Below are positions 55,881-64,000 of a stretch of DNA of 64,000 nucleotides, piece after piece. Source of the stretch: Duganella flavida. GTDB lineage: Bacteria > Pseudomonadota > Gammaproteobacteria > Burkholderiales > Burkholderiaceae_D. Within the stretch, counting starts at the first letter, position 1, and each line of letters begins with the position of its first letter. Where the stretch lies: contig NZ_WWCN01000001.1 in the NCBI RefSeq assembly GCF_009857445.1, positions 310,001-374,000 on the forward strand. The letters are read 5' to 3'. Below the pieces are notes generated by a model. It saw nothing but the letters and a program-made list of their open reading frames with translations. It had not been told where the DNA came from and did not search any database. The position numbers were made by a program, and so were the translations under genes.

Positions 55881-58610
55881 ATGCAGCTCAATCAACAAGA
55901 GCGCGGCCTGCGTGCCGTGCTCCCGCTCAGCCCTGTTGCCGCCGCCTGCGCGGTGCTGATTTCCGCCCTGTCCGCCCCAAGCTACGCCGCCGAAGCGGCC
56001 GGCGCACCGCAAGCCGCTGAAGCGCAACCCACCACGGTGGTGGTGGCCGGCATCCGCCGCGGCATCGAGGACGCCATCTCGGTCAAGAAAGACGCGACCT
56101 CCATCGTTGAAACCATCTCCGCCGAAGACATCGGAAAACTGCCGGACGTGTCGATCGCGGAATCAATCGCACGCCTGCCAGGCCTCGCCGCGCAACGCGT
56201 GGCCGGCCGCGCGCAAGTGATTTCGATCCGTGGCTTGTCGCCGGACTTCGCCACCACGCTGCTGAACGGCCGTGAGCAGGTCAGCACCGGCGACAACCGC
56301 AGCGTAGAGTTCGACCAGTATCCGTCGGAGCTGTTGAGCGGCGTCACCGTCTACAAGACTCCGGACGCAAGCCTGGTCGGCCAAGGCCTGTCCGGCACCA
56401 TCGACATGCAGACCGTACGCCCGCTGGCATTCAGCGGCCGCAATTTCTCGCTCAACGTGCGCGGCGAACAAAACTCGCTCGGCAAAATCGCCAACGCCAA
56501 AGACACCGGCCACCGCATCAGCGCCAGCTACATCGACCAATTTGCGGACCGCACGATCGGCGTGGCGCTGGGTATCGCGCACCTTGAATCGCCTATCCTC
56601 GATCACGAAACCGGCACCTACGAGCCGTTCTCGCAAAGCAGCGTATCGGGCGTCCCTGCCGGCACTTACATCACGGCGGGTGTGAAGTCGCTGGCCAAGA
56701 GCGGCGTGTTGAAACGCACTGGCTTGATCGGCGTGCTGGAATTCCGCCCATCGAAAATGTGGACCAGCACCATTGACGTCTTCGCGTCGGAATTCAAGCA
56801 GGTCGACACCAACAACCAGTTCGAGGTGAACCTGGGCGGCTACAACGGCAGCAACAACCCGGCGGGCTTCAACTACTCCAGCGTCAACATCGCCAACGGC
56901 ACGCTGCTGGGCGGTACCGCCACCGGCGCCTACCCGCTGGTGCGCGGCCAGTACAACAACCGCAAGGACGAGATCCGCACTGCCGGCTGGGCCAACCGCT
57001 TTAACTTCGGCAGCTGGTCGCTGCTGGCCGACGCCAACTACTCGCAGGCCAAGCGTGACGAGACCTACCTCGAAAACAACCTGCAGCTGCAAAGCGCTAC
57101 CGGCGGCGCCTTCAACGATCCGCTGATGACGGTCGGCTGGTCCACCGGGAACTTCGCCACCATCTCCGGCAAACTGAATTACAGCGATGCCACCAAACTG
57201 TTCACCGGCAACTCGATCTACGGCTACGGCAGCACCTACTCGCCGCACCTGAAGGACACGCTGAAGAGCTTCAAGCTGGTGGCCACGCTGCCAGTGCCGG
57301 ATGCGCTGGACAGCTACCTGCACGACATCGACGTCGGCATCAATCACAGCGACCGCACCAAGACCAAACGCCAGCCTTCGGGCCAACTGTTCGCCAAAGG
57401 GAATCCGACCATCTCCAGCGATTTGCTGTACGCGCCGGTGGACCTGGGCTTTGCCGGTTCGGGCATCGTCCCGTCGTGGAATGTGCCAGCGGTGATCGCC
57501 AAGTACTTCGATCCGATCAACTACAGCTTGGCCAACAACGCCGGCACCATCAGCCGCGCATGGGACGTGACCGAGAAGATCACCACCAGCTTCGCCCGCG
57601 CCAACATTGATGCGGATTGGGGTGGCGTATCAGTACGCGGTAACGTCGGCGCGCAGCTGGTGCATACCGACCAGTCGTCGGAATCGCTGTACGCTGATAA
57701 CGGCGGCGTGGCCCATCCGATCAGCGACGGCAAGAGCTACAACGATGTCCTGCCTAGCATGAACCTGGCCTTCGGCCTGCCGGGCGACCAGACCTTGCGC
57801 GTATCGCTGGCCAAGCAAATCGCTCGCCCACGTGTGGACGAACTGAATGCAGGCTTCAACTTCACCGTCGATACCGGCACCCGCCTGCCGAGCGGCAGCG
57901 GCGGCAACGCCAAGCTGGATCCGTGGAAGGCCAAGGCGTTCGACATCTCGTGGGAGAAGTACTTCGCCAAGAAGGGCTACGTAGCACTGGCGGGCTTCTA
58001 CAAAAAGCTCGACACCTACATCTACACCTTCTCGGAAACACGCGACTTCTCGCAGTACACGCCGGGCACCATCGCCATCACTAACATGGGCCAGTACACC
58101 ACGGCCTACAACGGCAATGGCGGTTCGCTGAAAGGCGCTGAGCTGTCGGTATCGGTGCCGTTTGAAATGGTGTCGCATACACTGGACGGCTTCGGCGTGC
58201 TGGCATCGACCTCGTACACCGAGAGTGGCATCGACATCAAGGAAGTCAATTCCACCATCGGCAAGATTCCGCTGCCTGGCCTATCGCGCAACGTCACCAA
58301 CCTGACGCTGTACTATGAAAAATCGGGCTTCTCGACCCGTGTGAGCACCCGCAAGCGTTCGGACTATGTGGGCGAGATCGGCAACTTCGCCGGTGACCGC
58401 CAACTGCGTTATGTGGTGGGCGATCATCCGGTCGACTTCCAGATCGGCTACACCTTCAACGAAGGTACGTACAAAGGTCTGGGCGTGCTGCTGCAGGTGA
58501 ATAACCTGACCAACGAAGCGTATGAGACCTACGCAAACAGCAAGGATCGTCAGCTGGAGTATGCGAAGTATGGCCGCACTGTCTTGTTTGGGCTGAACTA
58601 TAAGTTCTAA
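55881..58610 (+). CDS. TonB-dependent receptor of the TIGR01782 type
   Basis: 909 residues. It has a long signal peptide ending 'LISALSAPSYAAEA'. The plug starts 'TTVVVAGIRRGIEDAISVKK', then 'EDIGKLPDVSIAESIARLPG' and 'ISIRGLSPDFATTLLNGREQ'. The barrel ends 'KYGRTVLFGLNYKF' with a terminal Phe. GGAGACTACA precedes the ATG. Upstream, ACTAG-CATT-CTAGT (55804-55817) overlaps a TTGACT hexamer that could be the -35. The substrate is unknown and no dedicated regulator is adjacent. Two terminator hairpins follow. Confidence 0.92.
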   Translation: MQLNQQERGLRAVLPLSPVAAACAVLISALSAPSYAAEAAGAPQAAEAQPTTVVVAGIRRGIEDAISVKKDATSIVETISAEDIGKLPDVSIAESIARLPGLAAQRVAGRAQVISIRGLSPDFATTLLNGREQVSTGDNRSVEFDQYPSELLSGVTVYKTPDASLVGQGLSGTIDMQTVRPLAFSGRNFSLNVRGEQNSLGKIANAKDTGHRISASYIDQFADRTIGVALGIAHLESPILDHETGTYEPFSQSSVSGVPAGTYITAGVKSLAKSGVLKRTGLIGVLEFRPSKMWTSTIDVFASEFKQVDTNNQFEVNLGGYNGSNNPAGFNYSSVNIANGTLLGGTATGAYPLVRGQYNNRKDEIRTAGWANRFNFGSWSLLADANYSQAKRDETYLENNLQLQSATGGAFNDPLMTVGWSTGNFATISGKLNYSDATKLFTGNSIYGYGSTYSPHLKDTLKSFKLVATLPVPDALDSYLHDIDVGINHSDRTKTKRQPSGQLFAKGNPTISSDLLYAPVDLGFAGSGIVPSWNVPAVIAKYFDPINYSLANNAGTISRAWDVTEKITTSFARANIDADWGGVSVRGNVGAQLVHTDQSSESLYADNGGVAHPISDGKSYNDVLPSMNLAFGLPGDQTLRVSLAKQIARPRVDELNAGFNFTVDTGTRLPSGSGGNAKLDPWKAKAFDISWEKYFAKKGYVALAGFYKKLDTYIYTFSETRDFSQYTPGTIAITNMGQYTTAYNGNGGSLKGAELSVSVPFEMVSHTLDGFGVLASTSYTESGIDIKEVNSTIGKIPLPGLSRNVTNLTLYYEKSGFSTRVSTRKRSDYVGEIGNFAGDRQLRYVVGDHPVDFQIGYTFNEGTYKGLGVLLQVNNLTNEAYETYANSKDRQLEYAKYGRTVLFGLNYKF

Positions 58611-58624
58611 GTCCTTCCAAGGAC

Positions 58625-58680
58625 GCCGGCCCGAAGTCTGGGCCGGCTTTAGCCCTGCGATTCGCTCGCAGGGCTTTTTT
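58625..58680 (+). terminator. Two tandem terminator hairpins after the receptor
   Basis: GCCGGCCC/GGGCCGGC (58625-58647) is followed by TTT, and AGCCCTGCGA/TCGCAGGGCT (58651-58675) by six T. The second lies inside the 3' end of the convergent gene that stops at 58649. Confidence 0.85.
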
Positions 58681-60343
58681 GGGCGCTTTGTTCACGATAC
58701 CAGAGGGCCAGCATGCACAACGCGAACAGCACACCAAACGGAGCGCCCGGCAACGGCCGCTCCGTTGTGCCGCCGCCCGCGCGGGCAACGTCCGCCGCAC
58801 TTGCCACCGCTCCCGCCGCGTTTGAGCGCGCGGCATAGAGCGCCGTCGCATCGCGGCGCAGCGCGCGCTGCCACGCGGGCCAGTCGTTCGCTGCGTAGAC
58901 GTATTGCGCGCCCTGCCCTGCCATTCCTTCTGCGTTGAACTTTAGCCATCCCGCCTTCTGCGGCCAGAGCGCCGCACACACGCCATCTGCCTTGTCCACG
59001 CGCGCGGCAAGCTGCATCGGCGCGTAGCCATCCACCGCCAGCGCCGTCCCAGCCTTCACGCCCTGCGCGCATACCTCGCTGCGCAATCCTGGCACCGGCA
59101 TCGGATTACTCATCTGCCAAACAGTTTTCTGCACGCTATCCAGCGCGATGCGATCCATCGCCGACTGCCACCACAAAGTCAGCTGCTGCGGCTCGCTGAT
59201 CGCATGCTTATGCCAATCCGCCACGCCGATCCACACCACGCGTCCCTGGCCCACACTACGCTGCCACATCCACGGCTGCTTCTTGCTGTCGCGCGCCAGC
59301 ACCGACCACGGCTCGGCTGCGTTATCAGCCGGATTCAAACCTGCCGGCGGCATGGACAAGGCGGCGCCAAACTGCCGCACATCTTCCTTCTCCGTAGTCG
59401 GCGACTGCTGGTGCAGGGCCAGACCGAAATCACGCTGCCACGCAGCGGCATCCGCAGCATTCCCACCGAGGACAATCAGTGGCACACCCTGCGCAGTCTG
59501 CGCCAGCAGCGAAGCCCGCGCCGATGGCGTCAGGTGCTCAACGTAGGCCGCATCCACAAACATCGCATTCGGCGCCGACAACGGCTCACGTGCAGTCTCG
59601 CTGCGCGTGATTGCTTTGCCCAGCGCGACATTCCAGTCGAGGATCGCGCTGCCATCGGACAGCAGCTGGTTCAAGGTGCGCGCATCAAACGACGGCGCAT
59701 CAAAGCGGCCTTGTATTTGCAGCGGCACCGGATCTTTCACTTGCAGCGGTATCGGACCTTGCGTAATAATCTTGCCGTTCGCATCGAGCAGGCGCGCTTG
59801 CAGCACCATCGTCTCCGCCACCGGTGGCAGCCATTGCACCGACAACTGCGCGGCTGACGACACACCGGAATCCGCCAACACCTGCTTGTTCTCGGCCAGC
59901 AGCTGTAAGCGCCATCCTGCTTGCGCCGGCGAGCGCCGCGCCGACAATGTGAAGATGCGGCCCAGCGACATCGAACGCGGGAAATCGAGCCATAGCAAAT
60001 CGGCAGCGGCAGGCTTCCATTGCAGCGGACGTGCAGGCAGGTCGCGCCACTCCGCTTCACGTACGCCGTCGCCACTCAATGCGAGCCTGGCTGCGTTGGG
60101 AATCGCCTGGCGGTCTGCATCACTGATGCGGCCAGCTTCTGTGCTGACCGACAGCGGCGCAGCGCTAGCGGCGGCGGGCAAGCGGATATCGGCAAGCGCC
60201 GTAGCCAGCGTAACGCCGGCCACGCCAGCAAGGGCGGCGTTACGCCACTGCTTTTTACGGCCATACAGCGCCGCGCTCACCACGCCGGTGGCAACGGCGG
60301 CCAACGGCGGCGCGATCGAAGCAAGATCGGTAGATATCATCAT
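58649..60343 (-). CDS. Large membrane protein of the DUF58/BatA/DUF4175 cluster, function unknown
   Basis: 564 residues from the ATG at 60343, which overlaps the DUF4175 stop (ATGA); a longer frame upstream reads through that gene. Hydrophobic helices lie at the N-terminus ('SIAPPLAAVATGVVSAALYG') and the C-terminus ('FGVLFALCMLALWYREQSAQ'), with about 500 periplasmic residues between them. 'VPLIVLGGNAADAAAWQRDF' resembles the class-I glutamine amidotransferase-like domains seen in BatA-linked proteins. It is the last gene of its operon. The function is unknown. Confidence 0.7.
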   Translation of the reverse strand: MMISTDLASIAPPLAAVATGVVSAALYGRKKQWRNAALAGVAGVTLATALADIRLPAAASAAPLSVSTEAGRISDADRQAIPNAARLALSGDGVREAEWRDLPARPLQWKPAAADLLWLDFPRSMSLGRIFTLSARRSPAQAGWRLQLLAENKQVLADSGVSSAAQLSVQWLPPVAETMVLQARLLDANGKIITQGPIPLQVKDPVPLQIQGRFDAPSFDARTLNQLLSDGSAILDWNVALGKAITRSETAREPLSAPNAMFVDAAYVEHLTPSARASLLAQTAQGVPLIVLGGNAADAAAWQRDFGLALHQQSPTTEKEDVRQFGAALSMPPAGLNPADNAAEPWSVLARDSKKQPWMWQRSVGQGRVVWIGVADWHKHAISEPQQLTLWWQSAMDRIALDSVQKTVWQMSNPMPVPGLRSEVCAQGVKAGTALAVDGYAPMQLAARVDKADGVCAALWPQKAGWLKFNAEGMAGQGAQYVYAANDWPAWQRALRRDATALYAARSNAAGAVASAADVARAGGGTTERPLPGAPFGVLFALCMLALWYREQSAQKSPASESQG

Positions 60344-62376
60344 TTCGCCTGCTCCTTGCTGCTCCACGCCTTGCTGAACGGCGTATCCGCCGATGGACGC
60401 GCTTGCAGCAGCACCGGCGCATCGGCCAGCGTGCCGCGCAGCCATGCACGCAACTCGGCGCGGCAAGGCACGCAGCCGTCCTGCACATCCTGCACTGCGC
60501 GCTGGGCGCTCAACTTCTGTTCTTGGTCGGTGATGCGCGCGGTGATGGCATCACGCGCGGCCTTGCTCCACAATGCGGGCAGCACACCGTCTTGCGACAA
60601 GGCTTGTACCAGCTCGCGCACTTCAGCCGGCACGGTGTCGCTGGCAACACCTTGCGCGCGTTTGTAGCTCATGGCGCCGACCATGTCGCCAGTCATGCGC
60701 TTCTCTTCTTTCAGCGCCGGCGGCACGAAGGCGGTGCGGTGAAGGTAGACGCGTTCTGCGGCTTGTAACTCTTTAATCGCATCCAGCGCCTTGTACTCCG
60801 GCGGCAGCGCGGTCTTGAGCGAGATGGTGCGCAGGGATTTCTCGGCGTCCCACATCGCGGCCAAGGCGCGCTTCAGGACTGCCTTGGTTTGCGGATCGAA
60901 GATGGTGGCATTGCCCTCCTGGTCGTGGGCGTGACCGAATTCTTTCATGATGGCGATTTCGCTGCCCGGCTGCGCGCCGCCCGCACCTTGGTGATGCTCG
61001 TGTTCTTCGTGCTCTTCGTCGCCGAACAGGCTGGATTCTTCACCAAGGAATTGGCCGTAGCGCAGGCGCAGTTTGGCTTGGTCGGAGGCTATGTTTTCAC
61101 TGCGGTTGCGCAGTGTCGCTTGCGGCATGTCGGGATGCGCTTTCAGGTCGGCCAGCAGCTGTTCGGTGTCGAGGATGACCTGGCGTTGACTGCGCAGGTT
61201 TTCCGGCTTGACCGCTGATGGCAGTGCGGTCGATTCCAGGCTCTCGGCGTCCGGGCCGGGCAAGCGCAGCGTGTAGGTCGGCGATTGCGCGGTATGCGGG
61301 CTTGGTGCGTTGTCAGTGGCGCGCAGGAAGAAGTAGAGTTCATCGCCCGGTTCCATGCCGAGTTCCGCCAGCGTCCACTGCTTTTTCCAGCTACGCGATT
61401 TCGGATCGGTGGATTGTGGCAGCGGGACTTCCTTGTCGCTGAAGCGGATGTTTTCGCCGCTGCCGCGTGCCAAGGTCATATGCAGGCTGGCGCGGACGAT
61501 GGCGTAATCGTCTTTGGTGCTGACGGCGAGCTGCACGGACTTGGCGTCTTTGGGCAGCAGATGAATTAACTCAGTCGGCTCAATGATGGTGACTTGCGGT
61601 GCCTGGTCCGGTGTGACGCGGATGTTGTAGCGGGTGGACGCAACGCCGCGTACGCGCCAGAACAGCGAGTCTTCAACACGGAGTTTGGCACAGTCTTTGT
61701 CGATCGCCAGTGTCTGACCGTCGCCCAGTTCGACCGCTGCTTGCGCGCCGCGCGGGTTGTTGATGCACCAGCGGACTTCGGAGTATTGCGGGATCTGGAT
61801 GTCGCGGGCGCCGGTTTCGAATGGCGCCACGCCAGTGTACGCAGGCGGTGTGACGCGCAGGTGGACTTCGCCGTCTACGATAGGCTTGTTGGCTTGCGCG
61901 GTGGCCGGCGGCGGCGCTGCAGTGGTTTGCTTGCCGTGCCACGCGGCGGCTGCACCGGTGGCCGCCAGGCTAAGGACGAGCGGCAGGATCGCGAGCTTGC
62001 TGCGTGCGCGTGCAATCGCTTGGTAGTCGGCGTCAGTGAGAACTTCAGCGAGACGGGCGTGCAAGCGCTGTTGTTGAAGTTTGGCGATTGGCGTTTTGGC
62101 GTCTTCAGCTAGCAGGGTGCTGCTGTCTTCCAGTTGAGGGATGGCGGCGTTCAGCCAGGATGGCCATTGCTGCCCGATGCGGCGGCGCCAGCGCAAGGCG
62201 TCTGCAATGATCCAGATGACGCAGATGGCGACGGCTGCGGCGAGGCTGCTGGCAGCCAGCAGATAGGCGGCCAGTACGAGCGGCGCGAGGGCGAGCAGCC
62301 ATTGCGATGCGCGGCGACGCAGGATGGCAGTCCAGAGGCGGCTGCGCAGATGGTCAGTGGCGCCGGGCATGGGCAA
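60340..62376 (-). CDS. DUF4175-type large membrane protein
   Basis: 678 residues. Two N-terminal helices (about 22-55 and 130-150) are followed by a long periplasmic region with immunoglobulin-like features (TPPAYTGVAPFETGARDIQI) and a charged helical C-terminus. An unusual Glu/His run, 'FGDEEHEEHEHHQGAGGAQP', could bind metal. The family accompanies DUF58 and BatA proteins in Bacteroidetes and Proteobacteria operons of unknown role. The start overlaps the BatA-like gene by 23 bp. Confidence 0.7.
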   Translation of the reverse strand: MPMPGATDHLRSRLWTAILRRRASQWLLALAPLVLAAYLLAASSLAAAVAICVIWIIADALRWRRRIGQQWPSWLNAAIPQLEDSSTLLAEDAKTPIAKLQQQRLHARLAEVLTDADYQAIARARSKLAILPLVLSLAATGAAAAWHGKQTTAAPPPATAQANKPIVDGEVHLRVTPPAYTGVAPFETGARDIQIPQYSEVRWCINNPRGAQAAVELGDGQTLAIDKDCAKLRVEDSLFWRVRGVASTRYNIRVTPDQAPQVTIIEPTELIHLLPKDAKSVQLAVSTKDDYAIVRASLHMTLARGSGENIRFSDKEVPLPQSTDPKSRSWKKQWTLAELGMEPGDELYFFLRATDNAPSPHTAQSPTYTLRLPGPDAESLESTALPSAVKPENLRSQRQVILDTEQLLADLKAHPDMPQATLRNRSENIASDQAKLRLRYGQFLGEESSLFGDEEHEEHEHHQGAGGAQPGSEIAIMKEFGHAHDQEGNATIFDPQTKAVLKRALAAMWDAEKSLRTISLKTALPPEYKALDAIKELQAAERVYLHRTAFVPPALKEEKRMTGDMVGAMSYKRAQGVASDTVPAEVRELVQALSQDGVLPALWSKAARDAITARITDQEQKLSAQRAVQDVQDGCVPCRAELRAWLRGTLADAPVLLQARPSADTPFSKAWSSKEQAK

Positions 62377-63511
62377 GTATCCGTTCGATCATGAAGAGGG
62401 CCAGCAGGGCGAAGGCGAGCCAGCTTGCAGGCTTGGCGTCTGCAATGGCGGGCAGCGTGCTGCGAGCGGCAGTGAAAATTTGCGATGGCGTGGCGTAGGC
62501 CGGCGCTGGCGCTGCGGCCAGCAGTTGCCAGGCTTCGTACAGCGCACGCGCAGTGTCGGCATCACGCGGCGGAAAGACGTCCGAAGTCCATAAGCGGCCG
62601 CGCGGCGAATCGGTGTATTTCAGCGTGAGGCCATTGATTGTCAGCGTCGAAGCGTTGGCCAGCTCCGGGAATGTTGCCAGCGCAGCGCGAGCGGCGGGCG
62701 TCGAGGCGGCGGAGACTCGCACTGCGTCGACTGGCGAGGGTGCTGCGGCGAGCGGCGAGGCGGCGGCAATCCACCAGTCGGCGGCGCGCCACGTAGGTGG
62801 TGGTTCGGCGTTTTGAGTGTCCCAGACGATTAGCGTGGTGCGGGCGTCCGGCTCGGAGGTGAGCTTGTAGTGACGAGCGGCGTCGCCTACGCTATCGAAA
62901 GCGGCGAACAGCGACCGCCACGCGGTCACGCGCGTCGCTGGTGCCGCCAGCGCGATGTGCGTCTCGGCCTTGTCGGTGGCGGCTGCGCGCAGCGCTGCGA
63001 TGGGTGCTTCCTGTGCGGCGGCAAGCTGCGTGCGGATGGATAATTGGTGGCTGAACTGTGGCACGCGGGCAGGCATGGCGATTTGGCCGGCGCGGGCGAT
63101 GAGAAGCAGTTTGGCGTCGCTACGCCAATCGCGTTCATTTGTGCGCAGCCATTGCAGTGCGTCGTCTGGCAGCGGCATGCGCGTGGCGGTGCTGAAGCCT
63201 GCTGCGGCGATTTCTTTTTCTACCCACGCTGGATCGGCGCCGGAGTCGATCAATACGGTATCGCCGCGCCACGGGAGGATGGTCGCGGCCAGCCAGGCAA
63301 TCAGCGTTACCAGCATCAGGCAGCGCACCACCAGCAACAGCTTGTCGCGCCACTGCCAGACGCGCAGCTGTTCCGGAGGTGCGGATGGTAAGAAGCGCGC
63401 TGTCGCCAGCGACTCAGCTTTCACGCGCTGGCGTTTTTGGCGATGCCACCATATCGGCAGCAATAGTACCGGCAGCGCCAACCACCACAAGGGATAAGAA
63501 CTCAGCATCAT
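62354..63511 (-). CDS. BatA N-terminal-domain (aerotolerance regulator-type) membrane protein
   Basis: 385 residues. The BatA domain is at the N-terminus: 'YPLWWLALPVLLLPIWWHRQ', then 'FLPSAPPEQLRVWQWRDKLL' and a second helix 'LMLVTLIAWLAATILPWRG'. A further helix lies at the C-terminus ('SWLAFALLALFMIERILAHA'). No obvious MIDAS (DxSxS) von Willebrand motif is visible; the region after the second helix has 'DTVLIDSGADPAWVE' in its place. The ATG overlaps the DUF58 stop. Confidence 0.75.
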   Translation of the reverse strand: MMLSSYPLWWLALPVLLLPIWWHRQKRQRVKAESLATARFLPSAPPEQLRVWQWRDKLLLVVRCLMLVTLIAWLAATILPWRGDTVLIDSGADPAWVEKEIAAAGFSTATRMPLPDDALQWLRTNERDWRSDAKLLLIARAGQIAMPARVPQFSHQLSIRTQLAAAQEAPIAALRAAATDKAETHIALAAPATRVTAWRSLFAAFDSVGDAARHYKLTSEPDARTTLIVWDTQNAEPPPTWRAADWWIAAASPLAAAPSPVDAVRVSAASTPAARAALATFPELANASTLTINGLTLKYTDSPRGRLWTSDVFPPRDADTARALYEAWQLLAAAPAPAYATPSQIFTAARSTLPAIADAKPASWLAFALLALFMIERILAHARRH

Positions 63512-64000
63512 TTGGTAGCCCGCGCTCCCGCCAGCTGTAGCCAGCTGCGCAAGACGCCACTCAGAGGCTGCTCGATGCGCGCCTCGTAGTGGACGATATT
63601 ATTTTTACGGCAGCTGCCTGCCACACTATCGAAGTGCGCGCGGCTTTGCTGCTTGTACGATTCGCGGTCTGCATTGCTCATGCGATGCAGTCCATCCACT
63701 TGTTCAGGGTCGCGATAACCAGCGCCAGATTTGAAGCTGGCGTCGACTTCAGCCTGCGTGCGCAAGGTGAGCAAGCGCACGTCGTGACGCATATTGCGCA
63801 GGCGGAGCAAGGCTTCACTCAGCGGCGACGGCCAGTCGAGGAAATCGCTGGCAGCGAAAATCATGCTCGGTGCACGCGCGAAGTGCAAGCTGGCGCGCAG
63901 CGTTTCGGCGGATGGCAGCTGGCCGCGCGGTTCGGCTTTGGCCAGTGCCGCCAGCACGCGCTGCAACTGGCGCGGCCCGCGCGAGGCTGGCGTGAATTCG
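63508..64000 (-). CDS. DUF58 protein, C-terminal part (gene continues past window end)
   Basis: The last 163 or so codons are visible; the reading frame stays open to the window edge (..EFTPASRGPRQL upstream of the track-like TTG). 'LPSAETLRASLHFARAPSMI' and 'FAASDFLDWPSPLSEALLRL' and 'RHDVRLLTLRTQAEVD' match the C-terminal VWA-like half of DUF58 proteins, which usually follow a MoxR AAA+ ATPase. That ATPase should lie beyond 64000. It overlaps the BatA-like gene by 4 nt. Confidence 0.75.
   Translation of the reverse strand, partial: EFTPASRGPRQLQRVLAALAKAEPRGQLPSAETLRASLHFARAPSMIFAASDFLDWPSPLSEALLRLRNMRHDVRLLTLRTQAEVDASFKSGAGYRDPEQVDGLHRMSNADRESYKQQSRAHFDSVAGSCRKNNIVHYEARIEQPLSGVLRSWLQLAGARATK

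Overview
This window looks like a chromosomal segment of a betaproteobacterium, most likely Oxalobacteraceae (Duganella/Massilia/Janthinobacterium-like). The basis is the fused str-S10-spc-alpha ribosomal block with betaproteobacterial protein sequences, the high GC content, and the number of TonB-dependent receptors (TBDRs). The genus is inferred. No rRNA, tRNA, CRISPR array, IS element or integrase gene was seen.

Layout. 1-1112: N-terminal part of a siderophore-type TBDR behind a Fur box. 1197-15329 (minus strand): most of the S10, spc and alpha operons, rplC to rplQ, including secY, infA, rpmJ and rpoA. 15613-23128: a foreign-looking block of five genes: a PEP-CTERM protein, a DUF817 membrane protein, a cupin_8/JmjC-like protein, a large TBDR and a divergent ROK repressor. 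23215-28089 (minus strand): rpsJ, tuf, fusA, rpsG and rpsL. The usual rpsJ-rplC linkage is therefore broken by about 7.9 kb. rpsJ ends at a bidirectional terminator, and rplC has its own apparent promoter.

28384-37709: an EptA-like phosphoethanolamine transferase; a GbsR/MarR-regulated operon (DCC-family protein, small membrane protein, TIGR01777 epimerase) with two matching palindromic operators; a chemoreceptor; a TIGR02466 oxygenase; a membrane MutS-like ATPase; and a stand-alone receiver. 37784-42562: a 1592-residue CheB-CheR-PAS-GAF-PAS-PAS histidine kinase.

42564-50785: a self-contained envelope-response operon. A sigma-54 promoter with upstream CGGACAG repeats precedes a periplasmic adaptor, an ABC ATPase, two FtsX/MacB-type permeases, a sigma-54-dependent response regulator, its histidine kinase and a spermidine-synthase-like protein. 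The operon appears to encode its own activator.

51055-58610: two more TBDRs flanking a divergent MocR regulator/PNPOx-like pair with an inverted-repeat operator between them. 58649-64000 (minus strand): a tightly overlapping DUF58-BatA-DUF4175-membrane protein operon that runs off the window.

Most accessory genes concern the outer membrane and envelope: receptor-mediated uptake, lipid A modification, export and signalling.
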